Assembly: GCA_930367205.1 (NCBI GenBank)
Contig: OV884012.1
Span: 60,595,239 to 60,659,238 of the forward strand
Direction of reading: 5' to 3'
Length of the DNA stretch: 64,000 nt
Source: Acanthosoma haemorrhoidale
Lineage: Eukaryota; Arthropoda; Insecta; Hemiptera; Acanthosomatidae
Below the pieces are notes generated by a model. The model was given only the letters and a program-made list of their open reading frames with translations. It was not told the DNA's origin and did no database searches. Every line of letters starts with the position of its first letter. Positions within the stretch are counted from its first letter, which is position 1. Shown piece after piece: positions 1 through 13,560 of the stretch. Both the position numbers and the translations under genes were made by a program.

Positions 1-3000
1 GGCTACATTTTACTATTTCCTTATCCGGCACTTTACTATCTGGCCTGAGGCCGTACGTGGGCTCATTCGATAAAATGGCTGAAATTTTAAACCCCGGGGT
101 GTATAAAACTAAAAATAGTAGGTTCGTCCGTTTTAAGAATGTTAGCATTATGCAAATAACGCGAATGAAAACCGCAGTAACCGAGCTATTCGGCGCTCCA
201 AAATAAAACGGTACTAGAGTTTAACGGTAAAAGTACTCGTGTCTTGGCCAATACTTTCCAAATGGCTAGCTGTCCATATTGAGCAACTGAAATTAATAAC
301 AAAGTACTGCGCCTCTGGGCTGATTTAGACCCCTATCCTCGATTAAACGTATAACTTCATTTGTTGTTAACTAGTATTAAACTTTATTGATATTATCTAT
401 TATTTTGTATACAAAAAAAAGTATTCTACAGGTGATTCCGTCCGGACAGTTCGTGATTTCAGGCCAGGGGCCTTTTCCAACCATCCCTATCAAACCTCTA
501 GCCGAGTATTCTACTAATCTACTTACGTATAACCTCTGGGGAATTGTCCATGTGACAAACTTTCTCTGGAGACTACCTTGTAGTCTATTTAAATTGTAGT
601 GTACTTTGATTGTTGCCGCTTTAGATATTTATAGACAAGCTAAAGAGACTAGAAATTCACTAGGCGAATGACTCGGTAAGGATTGCTCTATTGGAAAGTA
701 CGTCTGGAAATAAGGCTATCATAAGTAGGTCCTGGGTTATAATGTGCTACTATGTTCTTCCTCGTGGACATACATGACCCTTGTGGTCGAAGTGCCCTTA
801 AAAAAATAATAAGACCTTATTCCTAAGCCGTACTTCCCATTTTCGTGACTTTTTCTCCAGGTTAATTATGCTCCAATATTTATTGGATGTTCGTCGAAAT
901 ATCAGGAGAAAACCGAACATTGCTTGAGAAGTTACTAAAACCGGTATACAAATCCATCCAATTTAAACATTTCTTGTTGTAACAGTTTCACAATTTTTTT
1001 AATATACAAACGGATTGTTGAAAACGCGTTTATTCATAAGCTTGAAAACTATCAGATAACCCCATGTCTCATTGGTAATAACACTTTTATTTGTCATATA
1101 TAGTACCTAATAAACTTAAATGAAGTTTTATTAGAAATAAAATTTAACAATCATTATCCTTCCCTGATTGTAGCAGTGATTTATTTAAATTATTTCGTTC
1201 CTATATTGCATCTATTTGGTTTGATAGGGTAGTACCCCAAAAATTTACTAAACTGAAAATATATATCACATTCATTGGACGGACAGTTTAAGACAAATAA
1301 ACTTAAAGACACCAGAGCCAACTTAACAGAATAGTTATAGTTTTTTAGTCGTCAATTCTAGTTTTGCTTTGAGGGGTGCCAAAGAGAGAAATAAAACAAA
1401 CTCTAAATTTAACTCCTCAGTTGAACCTCATTAAAGTAATCAAAAGCTTATTAATTACTTTTAATATGCTGAGGGGATAAAGCTGTGGGGCAATCTTTCC
1501 TACGATACGAGTGGATAACGTCTTAAAATTCTCACTACTCAAATTATTGTGATTATTAAATGTAACGTTTATAAATAAAATGGACTGTCTCGAAACCATT
1601 ATCCTCGTAAAAAAATATAGAAATACATAGGTATGCCACGCAACGCTATAAATAAAAACTCGTGTGTTTTATATTATACGGCATTCAAAACACGATGTTC
1701 TGATCCAACTACTTTCTTCTTTTATGATTAATAATGTTTTGGATGATAATAGCTTTAAGAAACCGTTTTCTTTATATTGAATATATTTCACATTTGTAAC
1801 ACGCACTCCTAATAGTGATTATATCCTAGCTTAAAACTTTCGTAAAGTATGATTATGTTAGGTCATTTTCATTCAATGCTCTTTAGCTGTTAACAGATAG
1901 TTAGTAAATATACCTAAAATTGCATTCATTATCAGCTGAAAACAACCTGATTGAAGTGAAACTGGTAATAAAAAAAAACTCAGAACATTTACAATATTGA
2001 GTACACGTGGATGCTACATGCGGGCAATTGATTGTATTTATATTTAATCACCCTCCCCCCCCCCTCCGATAACTCTCGGGGAATGAATGGAGCCCATTCC
2101 CCTTATCAAATTTATCTTGATTTCCATTCTGATACATTTGAAATAACAGTATCGCATTCAGATGTATATGTATGATGGTGATCACCTCTGGCACTTTTTA
2201 GATGCGGAATTCCATTTTGTAGAATAAAGCGTGTTTTCCGATTAGTATTTATTATTAATTATTACTTACGATTATGTTAGTATTTATTGTCGGTTCCGAA
2301 GAGATAAAGAGGCTCTAAATAGAAAAATGTGCAGTATAATTGTTTTTTTTGTGGGGAATCTCAGGTTTCAACAACAACAAACAAGTTTTGGGGAGGGGAC
2401 ACGATATTTTGTCTCTCCACAATTCTTTTATTGGCAAAATGTTATTTTAATGTAACATTGTTTAAACAGTCGATATGTAACAAAATGTTAAATACAGTCG
2501 ATGTTTCCCCTGTTCAGGCAAGTCAAGGACTACAATTTTGAAACAAGATAGTATATATATATATATATTTGGTTAAATAAGAGTGTTTATATCCCTAACA
2601 ATATTAATAATTGTATACCTCTAAAAATAGACATAATTACATACAACTTAATTAATTGAGTTAACTATAAACTAAATGGGTTAATTGAAATTAACGTTGA
2701 CTGCCTAATGATGTTTTGTGAATAAAAGACAATTCCTTTATTATTGTTTTAGGAGAGACTTGATGAACAGTCCATAGAATATACATTTATAAATTCTCTT
2801 TTTTAAGCGTCAATCAATAGAAAATAATATTAAGGGTTATATTAAAAAAATATATAATCAAACATTTACATACTTAAAAAATATTTATAATACACTAATA
2901 GCTATTTTACGCCAATTAGGCCTAATATTACATAATATACACGAGGTTTGAAAAGTTGTTCTATTTTTCTCTTACTGTGATTTTTCAAATCTCTACCAAA

Positions 3001-6000
3001 AAGCTACATTAAATTAAATGATATTTTTTCATGAAGAAATTTAACATGTTTTTTTTTTCCTTCATACCCCCTTGTTATTACAAGTTAAATTAATCAGTAT
3101 AGATACTTTGTTGAGTGTTGAGTTTTTCTAAAGACTCGACATGGTAACACTAAATTCCCAATCTTTATTTTGAAAAGCTTAGTACTTTGTTGATAGTGGC
3201 TACAACAAATTGTAACTGGGTGGATAGCAGGTTTTTAATTTTTTGCCGTTTTTTTTTTCTTTTAAAAATTATGTATTTTCAGATGCTTTTTATGGTAATC
3301 AATAACACAGGAGGCCCATCATTAAAACGATGAATATTTCTGAAATACTCAGCTTTTTATTTTATGCACCGATGGATGGGATTCGTAAAATTACGTTTAG
3401 GCATTGAACAAGAAGGCGTTGATGTTATCGATAAAGTATCTGTGATCACCCATTGTAGAGCCTCATGCGCACATTCGTACATAGCTTATTTAACACCTGC
3501 GCATAAATGTAGAGTACAATTATGAGTTTATTGTGATTTATAACAAAATTAATGAGTGATATAAGTATTACGACCCTTCTAACATAATAGAGGGTCTTAC
3601 GTGTGGCACCTGTGAGAAAGTTGTGCCGATATTGCCTGGTGAGCCGCTCGCTCGAGGCAGGTGACGTATCGCCTTAATAAAGAAGGCACAGGTCTTTATT
3701 AGAAAAATCCCGCCACGGGATGGGTTTAGCAGAAGGGGCGAAGGGAGGGGTGATGGGACGGGTTAATACCGTACAGTACAACAGTTAGTTAGCCAGTCCA
3801 CGGAACGAATACCTAAAACCAGCCGAATATCTTAGCAGGAAAAAGAGCCAAAACTTCTATTTTTGGTTTTTGTCATAGGGATAATTATAGGCTTTCATCG
3901 TGTAATAGTTCGAGCATGTTTTTTCAACAGGATGAGATTTTTTTGACCGCATGCTCAGGAACAGAATGAAGCAAAGCTCATTTCAAAAGCAAATATCACA
4001 TGTATATACATTGAAATTAAAATATTTTATGTAATTAAACTTACATTCATTGCTAGGTGGGAATTGTAATTATGAATGCATCTCACTTCTGACTAATGGT
4101 CGTCTCGTCTCAGAGCGTGCTCTATAGCTACATATTCTGCCGTCTTTAATTACCTTCATTTCGTCAGCTTGTGTCATCCAAGTTCGATCGGAGTATAATA
4201 TATTAATATTTCGTGTCAAAAATCCAATCATTTCAAGATAAAAATTAGCAATGTATTTAAGTAGATAGTACGTGAGACACTCATAAAATCAAGAATCGTT
4301 TTAAATATTAGAAATGGAACGAAATGTAATACAAATAGTTTCAATTCAAAAATATTATCTTCTAAAAATAACAAAAGATACAAAGAAATGCGTCTAGCCG
4401 CCAAAAATTATAAAATTATTTTCTCTGTGAGGTTTGTCTATAGATAATATTGGATGCGTTGAGTTAAAATGAACCGAACATAAAATAATAAAAACGAAAT
4501 GCGCAAATAAATAAAATTGAATAATAAGAATAACTGTAACAAGGTCATATAGGTTAACATATTAGAGTATAACAGCCAGGGAATGTTAACGTCGCAATAA
4601 AGTATGATTGGCGCCTGAAAGCCAGTATAATTGTAACTTGTAGGTATGCCGGCGCAGCATTTATTAACCTGAGTTCTTAGGATTGGAATCTTCGTATTAC
4701 CAATAGGGCTCTGATGAGACGGAGAAGACTTTTATTGGCAATTTAAAAGCGTCATGTGGTTAGTTAAGTTTGAGTTGGCGATTAAATGTTTTAGTTTATG
4801 TCTTGTGTGAGGGTTCCATGTTCATCAGTTGTTGAATGTTAGCCCAAGGAAGTTAAGTGAGTCAGCCTGAGTCATAGGTTTATTACCGATTGACACCAGA
4901 GGACTGAGTCCACGATAATTTTGAATAGTTGTTGAGGTGTGTGTTGGGTTTTTTTTAGTTGGAGAGAAAAGCTATGAAGTTGGCGCAAGTGCTGGCATAA
5001 GCTTGTTGGGGTGTAAATAATTTAAAGGAATCTATCAACTCCTCCAGAACAACCGTTCTTACCACCTGACAGGCGATAACGTAGGAAAAAGAATACTGAA
5101 GAAGCTATCCTCAAGGCTTTATTTGGGGATTAAAAAGTACTATGTGTTAGTGAATGGTCTAAGTATGTATATACTATACGCTAAACTCTACAGGCTTGTT
5201 GAATATCCAAAAATGCCCCTTTGTGTCAGAAGCTTCTACTACATATTCTGACATATTGTGACATATTCTACTACTCTGTGTAAATGGTGAACAATGAAAT
5301 GATAGTGTTACAAGCCTGATTTCTAACGTAATAACATGTGTATCTCAACTCTGAAGAATGTCTCATCTGTCAGTCTAGTGATGACATGAGTCTATACTTA
5401 TCTCATTGTCATGAGATATCGAGAACAGTTGGTGGCTCATAGCCTCATTGTCTCAACCTAAAGGAGTCACAACAATTCACAGCACCAAAACGAACAAAAA
5501 AATCACCAAGTTATAGATAGACATTTTAATAATAATGTTACATTATTTTAATTTTATTACATTAATACATAACAGACGGTATTCATTGAGCCTAGCTCCG
5601 CCTTTGGAATCATAATTTATGAAAATTCGCTAGTTCTGCTATTAGTCGTGGCCGAACAAAAGAAGGAAGAATGCCCATGAGAAAGGATGGCTAACGACTC
5701 CCTGAGGACACACTCCCGGCTAATTGTTCCCTCCTCTGTGGAACGGCCAGCTAAATTGTAAGAAACCCTTAACCCCCCCCCCCCCTCCACTCCTCTTGTA
5801 CCAAAACCCTGGAGGAATGCCGTTAGGCTGTTTTACTCGTTAGGCTCAAGCACCTTTGTTGAGCTTTATAGCAGCTTCTGCTGGAAGAAACAATTTCAGA
5901 TAAATTGACCAGTGGAATTCTTGCAGCTTCCATGCAAGTTTGCAACTCTCACCTAATGATGAACATTTGAAACATTTAGACAATTACAGGAAGATTATGT

Positions 6001-6430
6001 ATATAGTATACTTTTTTGTTTCAAACCATATTTTTTTTTACAAAATATTCAGAATCTGTATTGAACTAAGTAAACTACAATTGCACTCGGTGCTTCTATA
6101 TTTTCTACATTCCTACAGAATATTTTCTGAAGAGTATTTTAAAATTTAAAGGTGACAGGGCTCATCCTCCCGAAAGATTGTATGCTAAAACTAACTTAAC
6201 CTCCCGTACATGACATCTGTTACCAACGATGTGGGAAGGGCAGTGTAGTCATGGTATCAAGTAGTGAGGCGACTAAAAAATTTTTTTTTATAGTTTCGAA
6301 ACCTCTTTATTAAGTTTTTAGGTATTTAAAAATATTACAAAAACTTTATAAGATAAACAACATTTCGAATCCATTGAATGAGACAGTAAGTAAATCCAGC
6401 CAGTACAGGTCAAAATTCATCGAAAAGTAG
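1..6430. other. AT-rich non-coding stretch with no gene
   Basis: I see no supportable gene here. Open frames are at most about 70 codons and match nothing I know. The DNA is AT-rich with a short (TA)8 run at 2552-2568 and C runs near 2055-2064 and 5773-5785. A more GC-rich patch at about 3600-3780 carries E-box-like CACCTG and CAGGTG sequences and a GCCTTAATAAA stretch. Another at about 5580-5760 is similar in base composition. Either could be regulatory, but nothing in the sequence proves it. Confidence 0.6.
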
Positions 6431-6432
6431 CT

Positions 6433-6868
6433 TCAGATTCTTTATTGAGAGAGAAAACAACAATTTATTAAGATAAAATTACAATCTGCCTTTTATTAGG
6501 CAATGAGCAATTGAGATAAGTGTCATCATTCATACCATATTTACGATTCATCATTCACTCGCTCATTCATACAATATTTAAAAACAGCCCAGAGGCCCCC
6601 CAAGTCCACATGGTTGTCACCTCCCTCGCATGCGAAGGAGGAAGCGGAGTCTTGGGGAGTCCCCCACGCCCCTATTTCAGCCGCGTCACTGGATAAGAGC
6701 CAGCGGAGGCTGACCAAGAGCAAGAGATCCACAGACGCTCAGGACATGATTGGAGAAACTGGCCATTGCCAGGACTCCCACTGTCACTTATTTATAGCAG
6801 GTCACGAGGCCACTGCCGTTTAAGTCTCCGAGGTGGATTATAGGGATGAGTGGTGCAGTGCAATGACT
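6433..6868 (-). mobile_element. Jockey-like LINE, 5'-truncated copy 1 (3' UTR and tail)
   Basis: This is one of five related segments in the window (the others are near 12.5, 18.8, 53.0 and 60.4 kb). Read on the minus strand it contains the shared blocks CCTGGCAATGGCCAGTTTCT, CAATCATGTCCTGAGCGT, a GC-rich stretch with CTCGCATGCGA in plus orientation, and the end block ATTGTAATTTTATC followed by AATAAAG-type sequence. The 3' end is at the low-coordinate side. The assignment to a jockey-clade non-LTR retrotransposon comes from the longer copy at 60.44-61.09 kb, which keeps reverse-transcriptase C-terminal motifs next to the same 3' region. This copy stops just upstream of the conserved GCAGTG(T/C)AATG block, consistent with 5' truncation during target-primed reverse transcription. 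Open frames across it are chance frames. Confidence is high for the repeat and moderate for the clade. Confidence 0.8.
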
Positions 6869-7520
6869 AATTCTTTCTGAATTAATTCTGATTCTTTATT
6901 ATGTTTCCAACCTTATCATTCATAAAACCTAACAATAAAATAATAATAAACCTATTTATCGACGAGCATTGGAATTGGTACATACTATTCCTAGAGACCT
7001 TGAATCGCATATGAGATGTTCATGCTTGCGTATTCGAACTCGATTAACTACTCAGTGCAATATCCTGGCTCCTGTTTTATGTGAATTTGTACCTGTTATT
7101 TTCCTGTTACTATTTGTTATATATATTTGATGATAATCTGGTAACCTACTGTGCCTTAATATGATCCAGAATTTTGTGAAAGTTTGGTTTGGCTGGTCAA
7201 TTTAGATGTTTAATATTTTGCAATGAAATTCCTGGTTATCCGACTTAAGCAGCTTTACCTACCATATTACCTCCTGGATTAAATTTGCGCGTCACTTTGT
7301 ATTTTATATTTGTAAGTTTACATATTTATTAGAATTAAATGGAATTGCTCTAATCAGCACTGGTATTAGTAATAGAGCCAGGATTAGAGATAATCCTTTA
7401 ATGTGATCTTCCTTTGAGAGAATAAATGAATGGCTCAGCAAGTGGTACTCTACCGACTGTGTCTCATGGTGTCCCTTCCCGTTATTAAGTGATTACTTTT
7501 TCTTTTTGAGTTCAAGTTTT
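6869..7520. other. AT-rich spacer, no gene
   Basis: This stretch lies between LINE copy 1 and the recognisable Tc1 transposase remains. No open frame or repeat is visible. The 5' terminal inverted repeat expected for the Tc1-type element should lie here, but I could not identify it by eye. Confidence 0.5.
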
Positions 7521-7524
7521 CTGC

Positions 7525-8450
7525 AGCTTATATGGTTAGGCCTGAAGAAATCACTAACAATCTTCGGTAAAGGATTCTACCAAAGGCAAGTGGCCATACC
7601 TTGGGGGAAAGTCTATTAGCCGGATACTCATTCGATCTGTCTCAAGGAGACGTGCAGAAAACGTAGAAACCGGGCAAGATCGGCCGATGGCTGCTTGAGC
7701 CAGAGATGAATATTTCATAATGCTCTCGGCCTTAAGACAGATGTTCTAAACAAGTCTTCAACTTCGAAATGAACTTCATTCGGCCAAAAATGTGGTGGTT
7801 TCAGGCCGAACAATTAGATGTCACAGCGAAGCGAGTCTGACCTCCAGACGCTTCCCCGCTGGTCCACTTCTCACCAGAGAGCATCGAGAAGCCAGACTTG
7901 GAATTTTCACGGCATTATGAAAATTAGATAATAGCTGATTCGAGAGTGGTTTTTTTTTCTATTATGAATTAAATTCTCCAGACGGTCGGATAAGGGTGCT
8001 AAGACGCCCTGGAGAGTGTTCTGCTCCATGCAACCTTTTTCCAAGAGTGGCGTTTGGAGGTTGTTCTGTAATGGTGTGGGCTGACATGAGTTCGGAAGCC
8101 CACAAAGAGTTACACGTAATAAACAGGGGCATACAGGTATGTGACGGACGTCCTTTAGCAATATATGTAATGCTATTTGCACCATCTATTGGTGAAAGTT
8201 TCCTTTAGCTCCAAAAAAGTGTGAGACAACATACCGCTGCTATCGTGACTGCCTACTTCCAGGAACTAGGCAATAATCTTGTGTCCCTTCTTGCAAGAAC
8301 TCCGAATCATACGCCAACGACAGCTTCAAGTTATTAAAACAATAGGAGGACATTCCTCAAGAGGACAATTTCCGTGTCATTCAGACAATGCCGAGACGAC
8401 TGGAAGCAGTTTGACAAGCGAGAGGAGTAGGAGGTGTTAACAGATACTAA
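7525..8450 (+). pseudogene. Tc1/mariner-superfamily transposase pseudogene
   Basis: Three plus-strand frames pieced along this stretch resemble a Tc1-type DDE transposase, which cuts and pastes the element at TA sites. At about 7660-7740 a GQDRP segment matches the GRP linker between the two N-terminal DNA-binding subdomains. At 7760-7915 there is LQLRNELHSAKNVVVSGRTI followed by GPLLTREHREARL. From about 7975, PDGRIRVLRRPGECSAPCN runs into VAFGGCSVMVWADMS, a Tc1 hallmark. Near 8390-8450 the C-terminal IQTMPRRLEAV is recognisable before a stop at 8448-8450. In-frame TGA and TAA codons occur at about 7700 and 7750, and there are several frameshifts. The first catalytic Asp may survive as ADSR, the second is lost (QKSVRQH where QDNARPH is usual), and the SPDLNP region is not recognisable. 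The copy is therefore inactive. Full-length transposases are around 340 residues, which fits this span. Confidence 0.85.
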
Positions 8451-11400
8451 CACTGTAAACTTGTTTCCTTATTAATTCCACGTTTGTGATTTATTCTCAC
8501 ATTAAAAATGTTTGTAACATTTCCCTTGTTTTTTCTCACATACTTTGTTAATTATGTTACTAAAAAATAGTCTTTATTATAAGTATCTAGGAAAAATATG
8601 AGAGATGTTATTTATTACATCCATCGTATGCTTTGAAAAATGAAGCGATGCGCTTATTTTGTCCAGGACTTACATTATTTATCAAAAATTAGTTACTTTG
8701 ACTCCCCCTAGCAAATAAGCAGTCCTTTGTAACAGCGCCGATATCACTTCTGATTTCAATTGGTACTTTGGTGAATTGAAAAATGCTTGAACTAACGACA
8801 TCCCTGCAAAGTCACCGCCCAAAAAAAAGTTGTGACCCCTAACCGCCGATCTATCAGTAAGTTATGAGACCGATACTAATTATCGGATACTGTTTTTCTT
8901 CGATCTCCGCGGTCCCTCGCCCTTTCTCCGTTAAATACGATTTTGGTAATTACTCCTCGATACTCATTAAGGCCATTAGAAAGATTAATCTCCTCTCCAG
9001 CAAAAAAAATACTAACTTTTTAACATCTGATGCTGGCGTTGGGCATTAGCCTCTCCCCCCCCCCCTCACCACCATTCTGACCCTCTCCTCTTGAGTAAGA
9101 AAAATCGGCAAAAGTTTAATACTCAAACTTCCGAAGGGGCTAAGATGCCGAATCGGAAGTTTTTTTTAAAGGTTTCTTTAAACATTAAACAATATGATGC
9201 CACTTTTTTTATTTGAATAATGGATATTTTCCCTCAATGCCTATCTTAAAGTTTTGTATCTTAAGTAGGTAATGATTTAAAATTAATTCAGCTCTTATGA
9301 GAGAAGATGAAGGTTTTGGGTCCCAGAACTTCTTTGGAGTGCGAAAGGGAATTCGGTTTTTAAGGATTTTTCTATGATTTGGAATTCATATTATCACAAT
9401 ATTGGCCAGTGAAAGAAAACGTCTTCATTACGATCAGGAAAAAGTTTAAGTAAAAATGTTATTCTTACTGGGGACTACATTGGTTAAATGTCTTCATTTT
9501 CACCTTTACCACCCATTAGCTCATTTTAACGTAAACTGGGCTGTTAAATAGAAATTCTATCTTTGAAGCATACAACAATTTCTTCTTTTTTTTTATTCGA
9601 TTGTTGACCACCTAAAATGTGGTAATCTACACGAAATTCAATTATTTATATTCTTATGCAGGACAATTTAAGTCATACTCAGTTACTTCGTACTTAATTG
9701 ATGAGTGTTCTATTGTGAAGTTCATAATTGCGTAGCACTCTTCCCGATGCATTAAATATTTGATACATTTGAATTGTATATAGCGATTTGTACTCGGAAA
9801 TGTAATTATAAAATGTATTCTAATTACTGGAATACATTAATGCTATGGAGAGGGAGAGGGGATTCGCATTTGTATAAAATGTGTCTGCTTTAACTCGGTA
9901 GCAGACACCTGCCATGTATAGGATCGCGTTAATCCAGCCGACCCCTTTCGACTCAAATAGATTTCGATTGAAACTACCTCCGATGTGTCGAAAACGGAAT
10001 GAATAATTGACTGTATAGAGGAGAAAGGAAGAAAACGACAGGAAAAAAAATATCCCTTGACTGTTCAAAAAGAGCGGGGGATGGGGGCAGATGTGAGGGG
10101 TAGATCCCCCACCGATACTCCATGACAAAGGCCGGGCAATTACAGCGAATAATATTTCATGGTTCATCCGCGCACCATCGGCCCATATATCTCTTATAAC
10201 TTGCTCTTGTGTTCTCTGTATCTGGCTGGTGCGAGCATGTCTTATCTGTTCTCTCGTCCCATCTCGCGAGTCTGTGTACATCGCCCCTTATCTTGTCCTC
10301 CTCCCAATTACCTATCATATCTTAATTATTTTACCGAGTACCTTGCCTTGTTGTTTGTACCATCTACTGAGTCAGATAATGCTTTAGAACATCCTCACTG
10401 TTTCACATTAAGATGCCAAGTGCTTGAGAACAAAATCGTTTTTTTAATGTTAACAACGATTTTCTTTTTACATTCCCGAAAGTTATTTATTTATCATTCA
10501 CGAGCGCATTCAGTAGCCTTTACTCTCATTCTCAAGTGCTAAGAATGGTTTAACGATAACATAGTTTGCTTTGCTCACAGCTAAGCAGACACAATTACTA
10601 ACAACAAAATTAAACCATAAAAAAAAAAGAGTGTTCTTTACAATAACATATTAAATCCTTTTTCGACTCGTCTATTTACATAATTGATTATTAATTTATT
10701 CGATGAAGTATCTTAACCCTCTTTACATTTCATTTATCGTTACATATTGAAAATAACCGGTGAAAAAAAAAGTATTGAGTGCAAAGGCGGCTTTTAAAAT
10801 TTGATTTAAAAAATTAAAATCGGTTCGGACTACATTACTTACAGTGCTGGTAATTATTGTTTTGTATTATCGTTTTTAAAGTTGACTCAAACGTGGACAT
10901 AGACGACCTAGTCAGGTCGAGTATGGAGGATGGTCTTTTTGCAACTTTAACATCGCCCTCTCCCGTAAGGGTCGCCAACCATTTAATTACTGTTTTGATA
11001 TCTACTTCATGGCTCATGCAATGAATTACCGATTCTTTATTTCACTTCCATAAATACACGTGGGTGGCAATGCGAAGGCGAAAGGGCGTGTACAAATAAA
11101 GAAATGAACGCAATCCATTATTTCAACTGCATAATTTGGCATTTAAATAAAAAATAAAATGACTGTATTACACATTGATTTATGATCTATTTAACCTATA
11201 CTCGGGTTTTGTGAGTCATGCTTTCATGCAACATTGAAGAAGTTATTTTTTAATTTTAACAATTGAAGGGCTCGGCCAAGTAACGTTCAATGTTTCATTT
11301 TAAGTTTTAAGTTAAGGTAATTAAATTCCTGCAGAAACCAACAGATCTCGTTGCTATGCCACTTAGCACAGTTGGAATGGTGAGTTCTACGTGTGGGGAA

Positions 11401-12530
11401 CGATGGCCTATGTAACAGTTGCGTAAGAAACTTGTTAGGGTTAACGTTTCCCCGATTACGCAAAAATTTAACATAGGCCGATATTCGGCCGAACCCTTCA
11501 TTGTTCATTAATTTGACGAACAATTTCTTGCCACTGTAAAAAAAAACTTATATCTAAAGATTGTTTACAGTATTTATTGAAAGACAATTAAATAGGTTAT
11601 AATCGAAGCAAACTAGTCCGCTTTTATCCTATTAGTTAGTAGAATCGGATCATTATTTTTCTTATAATCGCTTATGTTTAAGCTGCCATTAAAAAACACT
11701 ATGGATCATTAAACACTAAACACAATAATGAGAAAACCGAGCATTTAAGCCTCTTCTGGGTGGGTCTCCAGATTTGTACTAATTAAACAATACTACTTCT
11801 CATTTTCCTTCAGAATATAACTAATTTCTAAACTAACATATTAACAATTGTCTGAAAAAATAGCTTATCATATTTCATACTTAAATAATTTGAAAATGCC
11901 TGAATAGACGAAACATCGACTGTTGATGTAAAATTAAATTAAAAGATTTTTGGAGGGTCTCTAATTTTTTGAAAAATTATTTTTCACATAGTGTAAATTT
12001 ATATAGATAATTGTGAATAAACTGCTCAGCATTTATGAACAATAATACTTCATTTTACTATTATTATCAAACCATCTTGTTTACTGAATATGGCGTATTT
12101 TAACTAAGGTCTAATCAGGATATTTTGGACTAATATTCCTTTGAAATTTCAGATGTGACGAATAATGATGTGGTAGAGTAAACAGATATCCAAATATACC
12201 GACCATCTAACCATTCCATATAATATAAAAAATGAAAAAAAAACTTTATTCTGAGACCATATCACAACAATGCACAAGTAAATAAATACCATTCCGGTTA
12301 ACGGCAAAGAAACGATACATCACATATGGGAGAAATTAAAGTAAAAATAATAAACGGTAAAATATACCTCAAATTGAAAACAATCATTGATGGCTTTGGT
12401 TAAAAAATAAATAAATACGTGGGTACTCTTTTAAAAGGTTGTGGCTATATATTTATCAATAGTACTGTAAAATGGTACTAATCGTATAAAGTTAAAAAAA
12501 AAAATAAAATAAGATGATAATAATACAATT
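8451..12530. other. Non-coding stretch with one GC-rich patch
   Basis: No gene is supportable. The longest frames are an overlapping antisense pair at 9820-10281 (minus) and 10159-10542 (plus) with no recognisable domain. A locally GC-rich block at about 10040-10290 includes ACAAAGG and CAATTAC, which resemble Sox and homeodomain half-sites. A C run lies at 9055-9065. The rest is AT-rich, especially 11.1-12.5 kb. Confidence 0.5.
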
Positions 12531-12993
12531 ACAAAATCTTTATTATTCATACAGTACTTACTAACAGTCCAGAGATCCCCTAAATCCACATGGTTGTCAT
12601 CCCCCTTGCATGCGAAAAGGGAAACAGAGTATTAAGAAGTCCCCCACGATTCTCATCAGCTGCGTCACCGGATACGAGCCAGTGGAGGAGGCTGGCAAAG
12701 AGCGTAAGAGCCACATACGCTCAGGACATGATTGGAGAAACTGGTCATTGCCAGGACTTCCACCTTCACGTATTTGTAGCAGGTCTGCCACTGCCGCTTT
12801 AGTCTCCGAGAAGGATTGTAGGGATGTGTGGCGCAGTAGAATGACTATGCTAGTGGATTAGGGTGGTTGGGTAGGTTTCGATTAATGAAATTTCATGAAC
12901 ATAAAAGGGAAGAGTTCAAGAATGTAGTGTATATTATGATTGTTATAAAGGATTTTGTTGCTGACTTTACAGGGGGCATTGGCTATTGTTCTC
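12531..12993 (-). mobile_element. Jockey-like LINE, 5'-truncated copy 2 (ORF2 C-terminus and 3' UTR)
   Basis: This copy is collinear with the one at 60.44 kb. On the minus strand, from about 12993 down, it encodes LRTIANAPCKVSNKILYNN, a decayed form of the jockey-type RT C-terminal signature LRxIxNAPxxVSNxTLxxDL. The shared 3' UTR blocks follow. A frame breaks soon after MKFH, as in the 60 kb copy. The extreme 3' end differs from copy 1: the ATTGTAATTTTATC tail block is missing, so this copy has a deletion or an alternative end near 12540-12560. It is clearly inactive. Confidence 0.8.
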
Positions 12994-13089
12994 AGGACTT
13001 AGTACTATTATATATAAAAATACTCCATACCAGTTTTGAAGTAGAGCCGCCCCCTTCGGACTAGGCAATTAATCCATTGCATTCCAGCA

Positions 13090-13560
13090 AGGAGAATTAA
13101 AATTAATTAATTTTGACTTGAGAGTTTGCCATTTGAGGCCGGTAAAAATACGCCGGCATTAGAAAGACAACCCGGAGCTAAGTTGATTAATCATGGAGAA
13201 GCTGGAACTACGCCGTTTGATTGACACCTCTCCAGACCGTGGGATTTGCAATTAGCCAAAGCACACTGTAGGATCCGGCTTATGTCACACGACCCCTACT
13301 TGTGTAGCTACAGTTGCTCCCGCTTGGCTTGTTATTAAACCTGCAAGTCGGGCTTTCTTTGTTTCACCATTCGCTCTCCTCTCTATTTCTTGACCGTGTC
13401 ATGTTCACCAGTCCCTTTTTAAGTGCTACCATTAAACTCGGATAAATTTTAATTAATTCTCTCTGACCGTGTATCTAATTTGAGCCGCCGCTGTAGCCTG
13501 CCTAGGGGGGCCTATTTTCAAGTCTATTTGTTAAACGAGCAACCCTGCCAATTATAAAAT
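13090..13560. promoter_or_regulatory. Candidate cis-regulatory block
   Basis: This is a stretch of mixed composition, noticeably less AT-rich than its surroundings, and it does not code. It contains TGATTGACA at 13218-13226, which matches the composite PBC-Meis type site, GATTAATCA near 13186-13194, and GCAATTAGCC near 13248-13257, a homeodomain-type core. Motif clustering in a non-coding, non-repetitive block is the only evidence. Conservation in related genomes would be needed to support a function, and short motifs of this kind also arise by chance. Confidence 0.25.

Noticed and set aside
5225..5280. Short tandem-like TGACATATT repeats
   Set aside because: Only two or three imperfect copies of about ten bases; not a meaningful array.
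9820..10542. Overlapping frames of 153 (minus) and 127 (plus) codons
   Set aside because: No domain is recognisable, composition is partly low complexity, and frames of this length are expected by chance in 64 kb.
12590..12861. Plus-strand frames containing AQDMIGETGHCQD, repeated at 6614-6823 and 18729-19043
   Set aside because: The conserved peptide is the antisense reading of the LINE 3' UTR shared by these copies, so it repeats because the DNA repeats and not because a protein is encoded.
12867..13064. Plus-strand frame similar to the one at 60848-61093
   Set aside because: Both are antisense to the reverse-transcriptase C-terminus of the same LINE family.
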